NCBI RefSeq assembly: GCF_900114635.1 | Contig: NZ_FOTQ01000001.1 | Span: 1,240,001-1,304,000, forward strand | Length of the DNA: 64,000 nucleotides | Direction: 5' to 3' | Origin: Shimia aestuarii | GTDB lineage: Bacteria > Pseudomonadota > Alphaproteobacteria > Rhodobacterales > Rhodobacteraceae | Part shown: one piece after another, positions 44,269-51,949 of the stretch | Layout: every line of letters begins with the position of its first letter | Position numbering within the stretch: position 1 is the first letter of the stretch | Translations under genes and position numbers: made by a program | Notes under the pieces: model-generated | What the model saw: the letters and a program-made list of their open reading frames with translations, nothing else | Database searches by the model: none | What the model was told of the DNA's origin: nothing

Positions 44269-45318
44269 TCACGCTCCGGGCGGGTTGGCGCGATACCCGG
44301 ATGGCGAAACCCCCGTCCAGCTTTTGAAAGCGCGCCGAAAGCTTCTGGGATGCTTGTAGCCCAGCATGCTGGAGATCTCTTCCAGGGGTCTGTCCGTCCG
44401 CGCGACGAGATGACGTGCGTTTTTCTCTGCAAACCCTGCCCGCACATCCCTGAACGACGTCCCTTCCCGTCGCAGGGCACGCTGCAATGTTCTTGGCCCG
44501 ATCGCGAGGTGCCGTGCCACGGATTCCTCGGACACGTCCCCATGTGCAAAGGTGATGCGGAGAATGTGTTCGACGACATCGGCAACTGTCTGTACAGGGG
44601 ATACCCCCATCAGCCCGGCTAGGTCCTGCAACGCGATCTTGTCTTGCCGGTGCGACACGTCCGGGTTCAGCGTCGGCAGTTCAGACAGCCGGATGGCAAT
44701 GCCAGGGGGACCCGCGCGGACGCGCACCGGCGCCCCGACAAGACGCTCGAGTGTTTCAATGCAATTTCGCGGCTCATCGGGGATTTCGACCCAGTCCGGC
44801 ACCCAGCCCGACCCGAGGAAATGCCGCGCCACGGCCCCAATGACGAACACCGTGCCTTCGTCGAGATGCCTGTGACCGGTGATCGTCAATCCCCTTGAAT
44901 CCCTTCCGACCACGAGATGCGAACCGGTTTGCCGGAATGTGATTGAAGAACCGGGATGCGTCAGCACCAGCGCCCGCCGTCCTCTTTCGAGCGCCGATCC
45001 CAGATCTGGCGCGCCCAGCACATAGGTCGCGTAGGCACCGTATGTCGAATAGTCGAATGCATGGCCAACCCTTGCCCCCAGATGACGATCCCCGACGGAA
45101 CGTGCCACGGCCTCGACCACAACGCCCTCTGCGGCATAGGGGGCAAAACCCGCTTTCTCTTTCAGGACGGAGCGATCCAATCCTGCAGACAGAAGGGCGC
45201 CATCCACAATTTCCGGTGCGGCAAACCGATCAAGCAGGTCAACCACATGCGAAAACTCCCGGATTGTCACCATGTTGAGACGCATGCCGTCAATCTGTCG
45301 GGAAATGTCCGATGACAC
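44269..45318 (-). CDS. AraC-family transcriptional regulator
   Basis: A 349-residue regulator. The N-terminal part (about 20-220) fits the Arabinose_bd/OruR-type ligand domain. The C-terminal AraC domain (about 250-340) has two helix-turn-helix units: SEESVARHLAIGPRTLQRALR and RPLEEISSMLGYKHPRSFRRAFKSWTGVSPSGYR. The start is uncertain: a GTG at 45318 gives the full frame, while in-frame ATGs at 45285 and 45273 are possible. The divergent neighbour is the broken DUF1214 gene, which it may once have controlled. The ligand is unknown. Confidence 0.88.
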   Translation of the reverse strand: MSSDISRQIDGMRLNMVTIREFSHVVDLLDRFAAPEIVDGALLSAGLDRSVLKEKAGFAPYAAEGVVVEAVARSVGDRHLGARVGHAFDYSTYGAYATYVLGAPDLGSALERGRRALVLTHPGSSITFRQTGSHLVVGRDSRGLTITGHRHLDEGTVFVIGAVARHFLGSGWVPDWVEIPDEPRNCIETLERLVGAPVRVRAGPPGIAIRLSELPTLNPDVSHRQDKIALQDLAGLMGVSPVQTVADVVEHILRITFAHGDVSEESVARHLAIGPRTLQRALRREGTSFRDVRAGFAEKNARHLVARTDRPLEEISSMLGYKHPRSFRRAFKSWTGVSPSGYRANPPGA

Positions 45319-45429
45319 AACCTAGCGAGGAGCGGCATAGTGACCGCGCCCGCACTTCAGCAAAGCAACAGGGTTTGACCATTCCGGGTCGCCGCACGTA
45401 ACATTTAAAGATTTTTTTGGAGAATTGAT

Positions 45430-45866
45430 ATGAACAGGACTTGTCGTTTCGCAATGGGGGTCAAGGTTGCTGCGGCTGTCACGATGCTGTCCGGAGCAAC
45501 GTCGGCAGGGGCGGGCTGCCCGAACAGGAAGCACTCTACCTTGGCGTCGAACCCAGACTACCGGTGGGTGAACACAGGATCGACGTCTCCGCAGTCGTGC
45601 CCGTTGGTGCATTTTGGTCCATCAGCCTCTACAATGCGGCCGGTTTCTTCGAACCCAACGCGTTTGATGGCTACGTCGTCAATTCGGTGATGGGCAAACG
45701 CAACGATGACGGCTCGCCGACGGTGCACCTAGGCGGATGCGAAGACGGGCGGGTGAACTGCCTGCCAATCATGGAGGGATGGAACTATACAGTGCGTCTC
45801 TATCAGCCCAGCCCGGAAATTCTTGATGGGAGCTGGGCGTTCCTGTCTGCCCGACCCATGCAGTGA
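45430..45866 (+). pseudogene. Remnant of an exported DUF1254/DUF1214 protein, frameshifted
   Basis: The ATG at 45430, preceded by GGAGAATTG, opens a good signal peptide (AVTMLSGATSAGAG). A frame change near 45515-45525 then leads into GLPEQEALYLGVEPRL and a DUF1214-like C-terminal domain: VVPVGAFWSISLYNAAGFF, NDDGSPTVHLGG, YTVRLYQPS and ILDGSWAF. Full DUF1254/1214 proteins are several hundred residues long, so the middle appears deleted and the frame disrupted. The result is probably non-functional, although a small secreted DUF1214-only protein with a sequencing error is possible. The divergent AraC gene may be its former regulator. Confidence 0.65.
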
Positions 45867-45924
45867 CGCAACCATGAGCTAGAACCGACACCGAACAATT
45901 ACGATCAACAAAGGAGACCTGACC

Positions 45925-46143
45925 ATGTTGAAGACCAGAACAATGCTGACGACGGCCATCGCGCTGCTTTTGGCGACAAGCCTCGCGATGCCGACGGTCG
46001 CCGATGCACAGTCCAAGCGCACCAAGAACACGGTGAAGGGCGCCACTGTGGGCGCAGGTGTCGGGTATCTCGTCGGGGGAAGTGATGGCGCCAAGGCGGG
46101 TGCCGTCGTCGGCGCCATCGCCGGCTACCGGAAGAAAAAGTGA
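45925..46143 (+). CDS. Small exported glycine-zipper protein
   Basis: A 72-residue protein: a signal peptide ending ADAQ (about 29), a basic stretch (KRTKNTVKG), then a glycine-zipper segment (ATVGAGVGYLVGGSDGAKAGAVVGAIAGY) and a KKK tail. Glycine zippers pack helices in membranes and are common in small envelope proteins of the 17-kDa antigen and Lpp-like types. GGAGAC precedes the ATG. It stands alone between the DUF1214 remnant and another small exported protein. The function is unknown. Confidence 0.75.
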   Translation: MLKTRTMLTTAIALLLATSLAMPTVADAQSKRTKNTVKGATVGAGVGYLVGGSDGAKAGAVVGAIAGYRKKK

Positions 46144-46183
46144 TCGGCGCGCAACCACGCCTCCAATAACAATGGTGACCCAC

Positions 46184-46555
46184 ATGTTCAGACATAGACT
46201 CTATGCCGCAACCTCAATTGGCCTGATGGCAATTTCCGGGCCCGCGTCCGCCGACGAACAAATGGACGAAATCATCTCGTCCGCAGCCCCGTTCATGCAT
46301 CACAGCTGCGAAAGCGTTCTGACTGAATTCGAGAACGACCCGGAACAGGTGATCCAGATCGTGCGCCTGATGGCCATGGTCTCGCTTTACAACCGCCAGA
46401 TCGACGTTGTGGCAACCGTCCCGGAAAGCAGCCTTGGCAGCCTCAAGGACGAGTTTGTCGAAGAGCTCAAGGACGCCTGCGACGATGATGGCGGAAAGCT
46501 ATTGGCCGGCGCCGTGGACGATGCCGTGAAAGAGATCTTCGAAGCATTCGAATAA
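46184..46555 (+). CDS. Small exported hypothetical protein
   Basis: A 123-residue protein with a signal peptide (TSIGLMAISGPASA, ending near 23), then an acidic helical domain with two cysteines (HHSCESV and KDACDDD) that could pair in the periplasm. No family is recognised. The ATG at 46184 has GGTGA upstream; an ATG at 46172 is also in frame. It follows the glycine-zipper gene by 40 bp on the same strand and may share its transcript. The coding frame is supported by its length and signal peptide only. Confidence 0.6.
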   Translation: MFRHRLYAATSIGLMAISGPASADEQMDEIISSAAPFMHHSCESVLTEFENDPEQVIQIVRLMAMVSLYNRQIDVVATVPESSLGSLKDEFVEELKDACDDDGGKLLAGAVDDAVKEIFEAFE

Positions 46556-46821
46556 CCCGCGCCACGATTGCAACGGCATGGCCCCGGCGCGGCCTTGCTT
46601 TCGAATCCGATCTTTTCGGACATGCGGATACGCGCCCGGAAACTCGGCCATGAAGCTGGCGCTAGCCTTCGGGTAGGGCGTTCGGCTCAGGTGAAGGGGG
46701 GCATGCCGCCGACACGTGGTTGCATGCAGTCGGATTTTCTTGCCGCGCTAGCCAACACCAATCGCGCGCGCACCGCGCCCCAAAAGATGCGCGTGCAACA
46801 CACTGTCTTATCAAGATAAAG
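46556..46821. other. Intergenic stretch with no recognised gene
   Basis: About 266 bases between the small exported protein gene and tRNA-Lys. Short open frames exist on both strands but lack ribosome-binding sites or family resemblance. A weak dyad (TTATC/GATAA around 46809-46819) lies at the tRNA 3' side and might help end its transcript. No integrase or attachment-site duplication of the tRNA end was seen. Confidence 0.4.
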
Positions 46822-46897
46822 TGGTGAGCCGTGTAGGATTCGAACCTACGACCCACTGATTAAAAGTCAGTTGCTCTACCAACTGAGCTAACGGCCC
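46822..46897 (-). tRNA. tRNA-Lys (UUU)
   Basis: Read on the minus strand: a 7-bp acceptor stem GGGCCGT/ACGGCTC, the D-loop segment AGCTCAGTTGGTAGAGC, an anticodon arm with TTT in the loop (CTGACTTTTAATCAG), the T-arm GGTTCGAATCC, and an encoded CCA end at 46822-46824. The anticodon UUU decodes lysine. It is divergent from dapF. Confidence 0.97.
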
Positions 46898-46995
46898 ACT
46901 CTGTGGCGCGGTTACTATGCTGACTGTCCAAGGGGGTCAAGACGATTCTCAAGAAAAAATGCATCGCTCTGGAAACGGCGAAATAACAGGCGTAT

Positions 46996-47835
46996 ATGCG
47001 CGGCATGATCAGGTCCCAGAACATATCCCTGCCCTTCATGAAAATGCATGGGCTCGGCAACGATTTCGTTGTCATCGACGCGCGTACCCGAGACGTGGAA
47101 CTGAGCGAATCCCAGATCAAGGCGATTGCGCATCGGCATTGTGGCGTCGGCTTTGACCAGCTTGCCGTGATCAGCTCGGACCGGCACGACGGGCACCTGA
47201 CCTTCTACAATGCCGACGGATCGACCTCGGCCGCCTGCGGCAACGCCACGCGCTGTATCGCGCGTCATATCATGGACGAGACCGGGCGCACGTCGCTGCG
47301 CCTGACCACGGATCGCGGCACCCTGATGGCGCGGGACGCAGGCGACGGTCTGACCTCGGTCAACATGGGCCAGCCCCAGCTTGACTGGCAGGATGTTCCG
47401 CTGGCCCGCGAAATGGACACGCTGGAACTGCCGATCGACGGCGCGCCCACTGCCACCGGCATGGGCAATCCGCACTGCACCTTCTTTGTAAAGGATGCCG
47501 AGACCGTGGACCTTGCCCGTTTCGGTGCCGAACACGAACACCATCCGCTTTACCCGGAACGCACCAACGTGCAGGTCGCCCATGTTGTCGGGCCGGATCA
47601 CATCCGCATGCGGGTTTGGGAACGCGGTGTCGGCATCACCATGGCCTCGGGGTCCTCGTCTTGTGCCACCGCCGTGGCCGCTGCGCGACGAGGCCTGACG
47701 GGACACAAGGTGCGGATCGACCTTGATGGCGGCACGCTCTGGATCAACTGGGCCGAGGATGGTGTCTGGATGACCGGACCGTCAATGCATGTCTTCTCCG
47801 GCGCCTTTACCCACAGCTTTCTGGAGTCGGCCTGA
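46996..47835 (+). CDS. dapF: Diaminopimelate epimerase
   Basis: A 279-residue DapF, which interconverts LL- and meso-diaminopimelate for lysine and peptidoglycan. The family signatures are KMHGLGNDFVVID, the first active-site region NADGSTSAACGNATRC (C81), GNPHCTFFV and ERGVGITMASGSSSCA. At the second catalytic position the usual ACG(S/T)GAC is ASGSSSC, so the cysteine is Ser218 here, with C223 further on. This would normally be thought to impair two-base epimerisation. The stop overlaps the mtaB start. ATGs at 46996 and 47005 are both possible starts. Confidence 0.93.
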   Translation: MRGMIRSQNISLPFMKMHGLGNDFVVIDARTRDVELSESQIKAIAHRHCGVGFDQLAVISSDRHDGHLTFYNADGSTSAACGNATRCIARHIMDETGRTSLRLTTDRGTLMARDAGDGLTSVNMGQPQLDWQDVPLAREMDTLELPIDGAPTATGMGNPHCTFFVKDAETVDLARFGAEHEHHPLYPERTNVQVAHVVGPDHIRMRVWERGVGITMASGSSSCATAVAAARRGLTGHKVRIDLDGGTLWINWAEDGVWMTGPSMHVFSGAFTHSFLESA

Positions 47836-49094
47836 TGGCTGGCGCGCCACCCAAGTTCACCACCCTCGGATGTCGTCTCAACGCCTACGAAACCGAGGCG
47901 ATGAAGGCCATGTCGCAAGAGGCCGGGCTGGGGGATGCGGTGATCGTGAACACCTGCGCCGTAACTTCGGAAGCGGTGCGCAAGGCGCGGCAGGAAATCC
48001 GCCGCCTGCGCCGCGAAAACCCCACCGCCCGCATCATCGTCACCGGCTGCGCCGCCCAGACCGAACCCGAAACCTTTGCCGCGATGGGCGAAGTTGACAA
48101 GGTGATCGGCAACTCCGAGAAGATGCGCCCGGAAACCTGGGCTGGCATGGCCGCGGATTTCATTGGTGAAACCGAAAAGGTCATGGTGGATGACATCATG
48201 TCCGTCACTGAAACTGCCGGTCACCTGATCGACGGGTTCGGCACGCGCAGCCGCGCCTATGTGCAGGTCCAGAACGGCTGTGACCACCGCTGTACCTTCT
48301 GCATCATCCCCTTCGGCCGGGGGAACTCCCGCTCGGTGCCTGCGGGCGTGGTGGTGGACCAGATCAAGCGGCTCGTGGACAAGGGATTCAACGAGGTTGT
48401 TTTGACAGGCGTCGACCTGACCTCTTGGGGAGCGGACCTGCCGATGGAACCGCGGCTGGGCGATCTTGTGCTGCGCATTCTCAAACTGGTGCCGGACCTG
48501 CCCCGCCTGCGGATCAGCAGTATTGATTCCATCGAAGCCGATGACGCGCTGATGCAGGCCATCGCCACGGAACCACGCCTGATGCCGCACCTGCACCTGT
48601 CACTGCAGGCCGGGGACGACATGATCCTCAAACGCATGAAACGCCGCCACCTGCGCGACGACGCCATCGCGTTCTGCGAAGAGGCCCGCAAACTGCGCCC
48701 GGACATGACCTATGGCGCCGACATCATCGCCGGCTTCCCGACTGAAACCGAGGCGATGTTCGAAAATTCGCTCAGGCTGGTGGCGGAATGCGACCTGACA
48801 TGGCTGCATGTCTTCCCCTACTCCCCCCGCCCCGGCACCCCGGCCGCCCGGATGCCACAGGTCAATGGAAACGCCATCAAGGCCCGCGCCGCACGCCTGC
48901 GCGACGCCGGACATGACCAGGTGGCCCGCCACCTTCAGGCGCAAGTCGGGCACACGCATCACGTGCTGATGGAAAACCCGCAGATGGGGCGCACAGAACA
49001 GTTTGCCGAAGTGATCTTCGACTCGCCCCAGATCGAAGGCGCCGTGGTGACCACCAAAATCACCGGTATTCTGGGCGGACAGCTGACCGCCTGA
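47835..49094 (+). CDS. mtaB: tRNA t6A37 methylthiotransferase MtaB
   Basis: A 419-residue radical-SAM methylthiotransferase that converts t6A37 to ms2t6A37 in ANN-decoding tRNAs. The N-terminal UPF0004 domain holds cysteines in TLGCRLNAYE, VNTCAVTSEA and VTGCAAQ for one cluster. The radical-SAM core has VQNGCDHRCTFCIIPFGRG with the CxxxCxxC motif. The TRAM-like end is short. It shares a start/stop overlap with dapF, an arrangement I recall from other alphaproteobacteria. A 22-bp dyad without a T-run (49117-49132) follows. Confidence 0.93.
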   Translation: MAGAPPKFTTLGCRLNAYETEAMKAMSQEAGLGDAVIVNTCAVTSEAVRKARQEIRRLRRENPTARIIVTGCAAQTEPETFAAMGEVDKVIGNSEKMRPETWAGMAADFIGETEKVMVDDIMSVTETAGHLIDGFGTRSRAYVQVQNGCDHRCTFCIIPFGRGNSRSVPAGVVVDQIKRLVDKGFNEVVLTGVDLTSWGADLPMEPRLGDLVLRILKLVPDLPRLRISSIDSIEADDALMQAIATEPRLMPHLHLSLQAGDDMILKRMKRRHLRDDAIAFCEEARKLRPDMTYGADIIAGFPTETEAMFENSLRLVAECDLTWLHVFPYSPRPGTPAARMPQVNGNAIKARAARLRDAGHDQVARHLQAQVGHTHHVLMENPQMGRTEQFAEVIFDSPQIEGAVVTTKITGILGGQLTA

Positions 49095-49150
49095 TCGTGG
49101 CGCTCCCGCCCTCTTCGGGGCCTGACGGCCCCTGCCAGAGGTTGGGCGTG

Positions 49151-49190
49151 GCGCGCTGCGCGCGTTTTGAGTATTTCTGGCAAAATGAAG
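49151..49190 (+). repeat. Hairpin plus GTATTTCTGG intergenic element, copy 1
   Basis: A GCGCG/CGCGC hairpin (49151-49163) is followed by TTTTGAGTATTTCTGGCAAAATGAAG. The same arrangement occurs on the opposite strand at 57484-57527. It may double as the end of the mtaB transcript. It lies just before the GST start. Confidence 0.5.
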
Positions 49191-49205
49191 GAGGAAGAGA
49201 CCATC

Positions 49206-49871
49206 ATGGCCGATCCTGTTCTCTACAGCTTTCGGCGCTGCCCCTATGCGATGCGGGCGCGGCTGGCCGTGGCCATCTCAGGGGTGAAGGTCGAACTGCG
49301 CGAAATCCTGTTGCGCGACAAGGCGCCGGAGTTTCTGAAGACCTCGCCCAGCGCGACGGTCCCTTGTCTCAAAGCTGGCGATCTGGTTCTGGACGAAAGC
49401 CTCGACATCATGATCTGGGCCTTGCAACAGAGCGATCCGCAAGGCTGGCTCTCGATGCCCGCCGACGGCCAAGACCTGATCGCCCGTGCCGATGGCCCCT
49501 TCAAGCGGGTCCTCGACCGCACCAAGTATCACACCCGCTATCCCGATCTGGACCCTGAAGACCAGCGCGCGCAGGCGATGACCTTTCTTAACGACCTGAA
49601 CACCCGGCTTGAAGAGACCCCATGGCTCTTTGGCCCAATCCCAACCCTGTCAGATATGGCCATCCTGCCCTTCGTTCGCCAATTCGCCTTTATCGACAAG
49701 CCTCGGTTCGATGCCGAAGCGCCCCCTGCGTTGGGCCGTTGGCTCAATACCTTCCTCGCCTCGGACCTGTTCGCAAAGATCATGCCAAAGCCTCCGGTCT
49801 GGAAAGCGGGCGATCCCCCGACCTTCATTTCGCAGGAAATACTCGCGCCGCAGGCATCGGGGCGGGCCTGA
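49206..49871 (+). CDS. Glutathione S-transferase-like protein
   Basis: A 221-residue GST-fold protein. The N-terminal thioredoxin-like domain (about 1-78) has YSFRRCPYAMRARLA with a cysteine at the start of helix 1, a cis-proline region ATVPCLK and the DESLDIM acidic pair. The C-terminal helical domain has LSDMAILPFVRQF. The CPYA cysteine resembles omega/beta-type or glutaredoxin-like GSTs that act as thiol reductases. AAGGAGG precedes the ATG at 49206. A role with the second GST at 51300 is possible but not shown. Confidence 0.88.
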   Translation: MADPVLYSFRRCPYAMRARLAVAISGVKVELREILLRDKAPEFLKTSPSATVPCLKAGDLVLDESLDIMIWALQQSDPQGWLSMPADGQDLIARADGPFKRVLDRTKYHTRYPDLDPEDQRAQAMTFLNDLNTRLEETPWLFGPIPTLSDMAILPFVRQFAFIDKPRFDAEAPPALGRWLNTFLASDLFAKIMPKPPVWKAGDPPTFISQEILAPQASGRA

Positions 49872-49915
49872 CCCGCCCCAAAACTTTCTTGTGCGCCGCA
49901 AGGCGCGCCGCTGGT

Positions 49916-50356
49916 CTACGCCGCAGCCACAAGCCCCGCGCGGGTTTTGAGAACTCCAAGCGCCGCTTGCGCCGCCTCGCGCCCCTTCTCGACGAAATGC
50001 GCGCGGTAGATCGCATTGTGGTGTTCGGTCTCCTGATACTGGTGCGGCGTCAGCGATACCGAAAGCACCGGCACCCCGGTATCCAGCCCGGCCCGCATCA
50101 GACCATCGACCACCGCCTGCGCGACGAAATCATGGCGGTAAATCCCGCCATCTACGACGAAAGCGGCACAGGCCACCGCGCCGTACTGCCCGCTGGCGGC
50201 AAGATCGCGCGCCAGAAGCGGCATTTCGAAGGCGCCGGGCACGTCGAACACGTCGACCTGCGCCGCCGGGATGATCTCGCAGAATCCCGCCAACGCCTGA
50301 TCGACAATATCGGCATGCCATTGTGCCTTGATGAAGGCAAATCGGGTGTGTGTCAT
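49916..50356 (-). CDS. ribH2: 6,7-dimethyl-8-ribityllumazine synthase, type II
   Basis: A 146-residue lumazine synthase that condenses 5-amino-6-ribitylaminouracil with dihydroxybutanone phosphate in riboflavin synthesis. FAFIKAQWHADIV binds the pyrimidine, and VPGAFEMPLLAR, VDGGIYRHDFVA and VSLTPHQ follow the RibH2 pattern. The GIYRHDF form with decameric-type features matches the type II enzymes of Brucella and relatives. AAAGGAG precedes the ATG at 50356. It stands alone under an FMN riboswitch, apart from any ribBD or ribE genes, so it is probably the paralogue specialised for regulated or stress-time supply. Confidence 0.9.
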   Translation of the reverse strand: MTHTRFAFIKAQWHADIVDQALAGFCEIIPAAQVDVFDVPGAFEMPLLARDLAASGQYGAVACAAFVVDGGIYRHDFVAQAVVDGLMRAGLDTGVPVLSVSLTPHQYQETEHHNAIYRAHFVEKGREAAQAALGVLKTRAGLVAAA

Positions 50357-50446
50357 ATCGGTCTCTCCTTTTGCAACAGACACGTCACCCAAGGCGATCA
50401 CGAACAACACCGGCGCGCCCCGGCACAGGGCGCCCGCGTTGCACGT

Positions 50447-50587
50447 TCTCTTCCATCCGGACTATCACCGTCGGCTCCGGCCTCGCACCGGATCTGCTTG
50501 TCACCCGACCATCGGTCGGGCCGCTCGCGGGCTCATGAGGTCTCCCCCAAATACCGCCGGTGGGGAATTTCACCCCGCCCTGAGAAC
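50447..50587 (-). ncRNA. FMN riboswitch (RFN element)
   Basis: On the minus strand the conserved RFN blocks are all present and in order: AGGGCGGGGTGAAATTCCCC, ACCGGCGGTA, AGCCCGCGAGCG, AGCAGATCCGGT, CCGGAGCCGACGGT and ATAGTCCGGATGGAAGAGA. It lies about 90 bases before the lumazine synthase start, in position to lower expression when FMN is plentiful. GC-rich sequence between 50370 and 50440 may be the expression platform. Confidence 0.96.
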
Positions 50588-50653
50588 ATCACCACCTTGC
50601 CAATCCGGAACGTCCCCTGCAACATCCAATCGACCAAGGAGACGCACCGGCAC

Positions 50654-51295
50654 ATGCACCCGAACCCCGCCTTTCGCACCATTCCTTCCGAGGACAATCT
50701 CGCCTTTGCCCGAGAACGCGGCTTTGGCATCCTGACCACGCCGGGCGACGCGGCACCGTTGATCTCGCATGTGCCCTTCGTGCTTGACCCGGACGGCACC
50801 CATGCCGACCTGCACCTCGTGCGCTCCAACCCGATGGTCCGCGCAGTTTCCGGGCCAACCCCGGCGCGCATCGCAATCAGCGGTCCCGACAGCTATATCT
50901 CGCCGGACTGGTACAACCTGCCCGACCAGGTTCCGACCTGGAACTATGTTGCCGTACACCTGACTGGCACTCTGTCCCCGCTGCCCGACGATCAATTGCC
51001 TGGGCTTCTCGACGAGCTGTCCCTGCAATTCGAAGCCCATCTCCTGCCCAAGCCGCCATGGACAAGGGACAAGATGACCCCCGGCGCCTTTGAGCGCATG
51101 CTGCGCATGATCCGCCCCTTCCGCCTGACCATCGACGATGTTGCGGGCACGTGGAAGCTTGGCCAGAACAAACCCGCCCCCGCGCGCCACGCGGCGGCAG
51201 ACCAGCTTGGCGCATATGGCGTCGGCACAGAAACCCGCGTTTTGGCGGGGCTGATGCGCTCGCCCGTTGCCAACCCCGACCAGCAAGAAGGATAA
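50654..51295 (+). CDS. PaiB-like FMN-binding protein
   Basis: A 213-residue protein of the PaiB/FMN-binding split-barrel family, often annotated transcriptional regulator or pyridoxamine-phosphate-oxidase-like. It shows FGILTTPGDAAPLISHVPF, AISGPDSYISPDWY, and WNYVAVHLTGTL. The family binds FMN; the exact reaction is unclear. AAGGAG lies upstream of the ATG. It is divergent from the riboswitch-controlled lumazine synthase, so an FMN-related gene pair faces outward from one control region. It overlaps no neighbour and is followed after 4 bp by a GST-like gene. Confidence 0.85.
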   Translation: MHPNPAFRTIPSEDNLAFARERGFGILTTPGDAAPLISHVPFVLDPDGTHADLHLVRSNPMVRAVSGPTPARIAISGPDSYISPDWYNLPDQVPTWNYVAVHLTGTLSPLPDDQLPGLLDELSLQFEAHLLPKPPWTRDKMTPGAFERMLRMIRPFRLTIDDVAGTWKLGQNKPAPARHAAADQLGAYGVGTETRVLAGLMRSPVANPDQQEG

Positions 51296-51299
51296 TCCG

Positions 51300-51905
51300 A
51301 TGCAACTGATCCATTCCCCGGCGTCGCCGTTCGTGCGCAAGGTGCGCGTGACGCTGATCGAAACCGGACAACAGGACGATGTAGAGCTGATTCCCGTGGC
51401 GACCACGGCGCTCAACACCGCACCCGAGGCTGCGGCGGCCAACCCGCTGGGCAAAATCCCGGCCCTGATCCGCCCCGATGGCCCGGCGATCTATGACAGC
51501 CGGGTGATCTGCCGCTACCTTGCCGCGCGCGCCGGGGCCAATCTCTATCCCGAGGACCGGCTCTGGGATGTGCTCACGCTTGAGGCCACCGCCGACGGCA
51601 TTCTCGAAGCGGCTGTTCTCATGGTCTACGAAAAACGCCTGCGCCCCGAAGAGATCGTCTTCGAGCCGTGGCTCGAAGCGCAATGGGGCAAGGTCACAAA
51701 CGCGCTCGACGTGCTGAATGAACGCTGGATGAGCCATCTTAAAGGCCCCGACAGCATGGCCCAGATCGCCGTTGGCTGCGCCCTTGGCTATCTTGATTTC
51801 CGCCACGGCGACCGCGACTGGCGCCGGGGCCGTGACGGGCTGGCCCAGTGGTATGCAGACTACGCTCAGCGCGAAAGCATGCAGGCCACGATCCCCGAAG
51901 GCTGA
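51300..51905 (+). CDS. Glutathione S-transferase
   Basis: A 201-residue GST. The N-terminal domain has IHSPASPFVRKVRVTLIE with the active serine near residue 6, NPLGKIPALI with the cis-proline and DSRVICRYL with the glutathione-binding acidic-Ser pair. The C-terminal helical part is normal length (MAQIAVGCALGYLDFR). It lies 4 bp after the PaiB-like gene and probably shares its transcript. The terminator at 51919 separates it from the convergent formate dehydrogenase genes. Confidence 0.9.
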   Translation: MQLIHSPASPFVRKVRVTLIETGQQDDVELIPVATTALNTAPEAAAANPLGKIPALIRPDGPAIYDSRVICRYLAARAGANLYPEDRLWDVLTLEATADGILEAAVLMVYEKRLRPEEIVFEPWLEAQWGKVTNALDVLNERWMSHLKGPDSMAQIAVGCALGYLDFRHGDRDWRRGRDGLAQWYADYAQRESMQATIPEG

Positions 51906-51918
51906 CCCACAAAAAACA

Positions 51919-51949
51919 AGGAGCGGCCCGAGAGCCGCTCCTCTTTTCT
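51919..51949. terminator. Bidirectional terminator between convergent transcripts
   Basis: AGGAGCGGC and GCCGCTCCT form a 9-bp stem with a 6-base loop, flanked by A6 on the left and CTTTTCTT on the right, so it can end both the GST transcript and the leftward formate dehydrogenase transcript. Confidence 0.88.

Noticed and set aside
46556..46897. tRNA-Lys as an integration site of a genomic island
   Set aside because: No integrase, no duplicated tRNA end and no abrupt change in composition were found nearby; the neighbours dapF-mtaB look like core genes.
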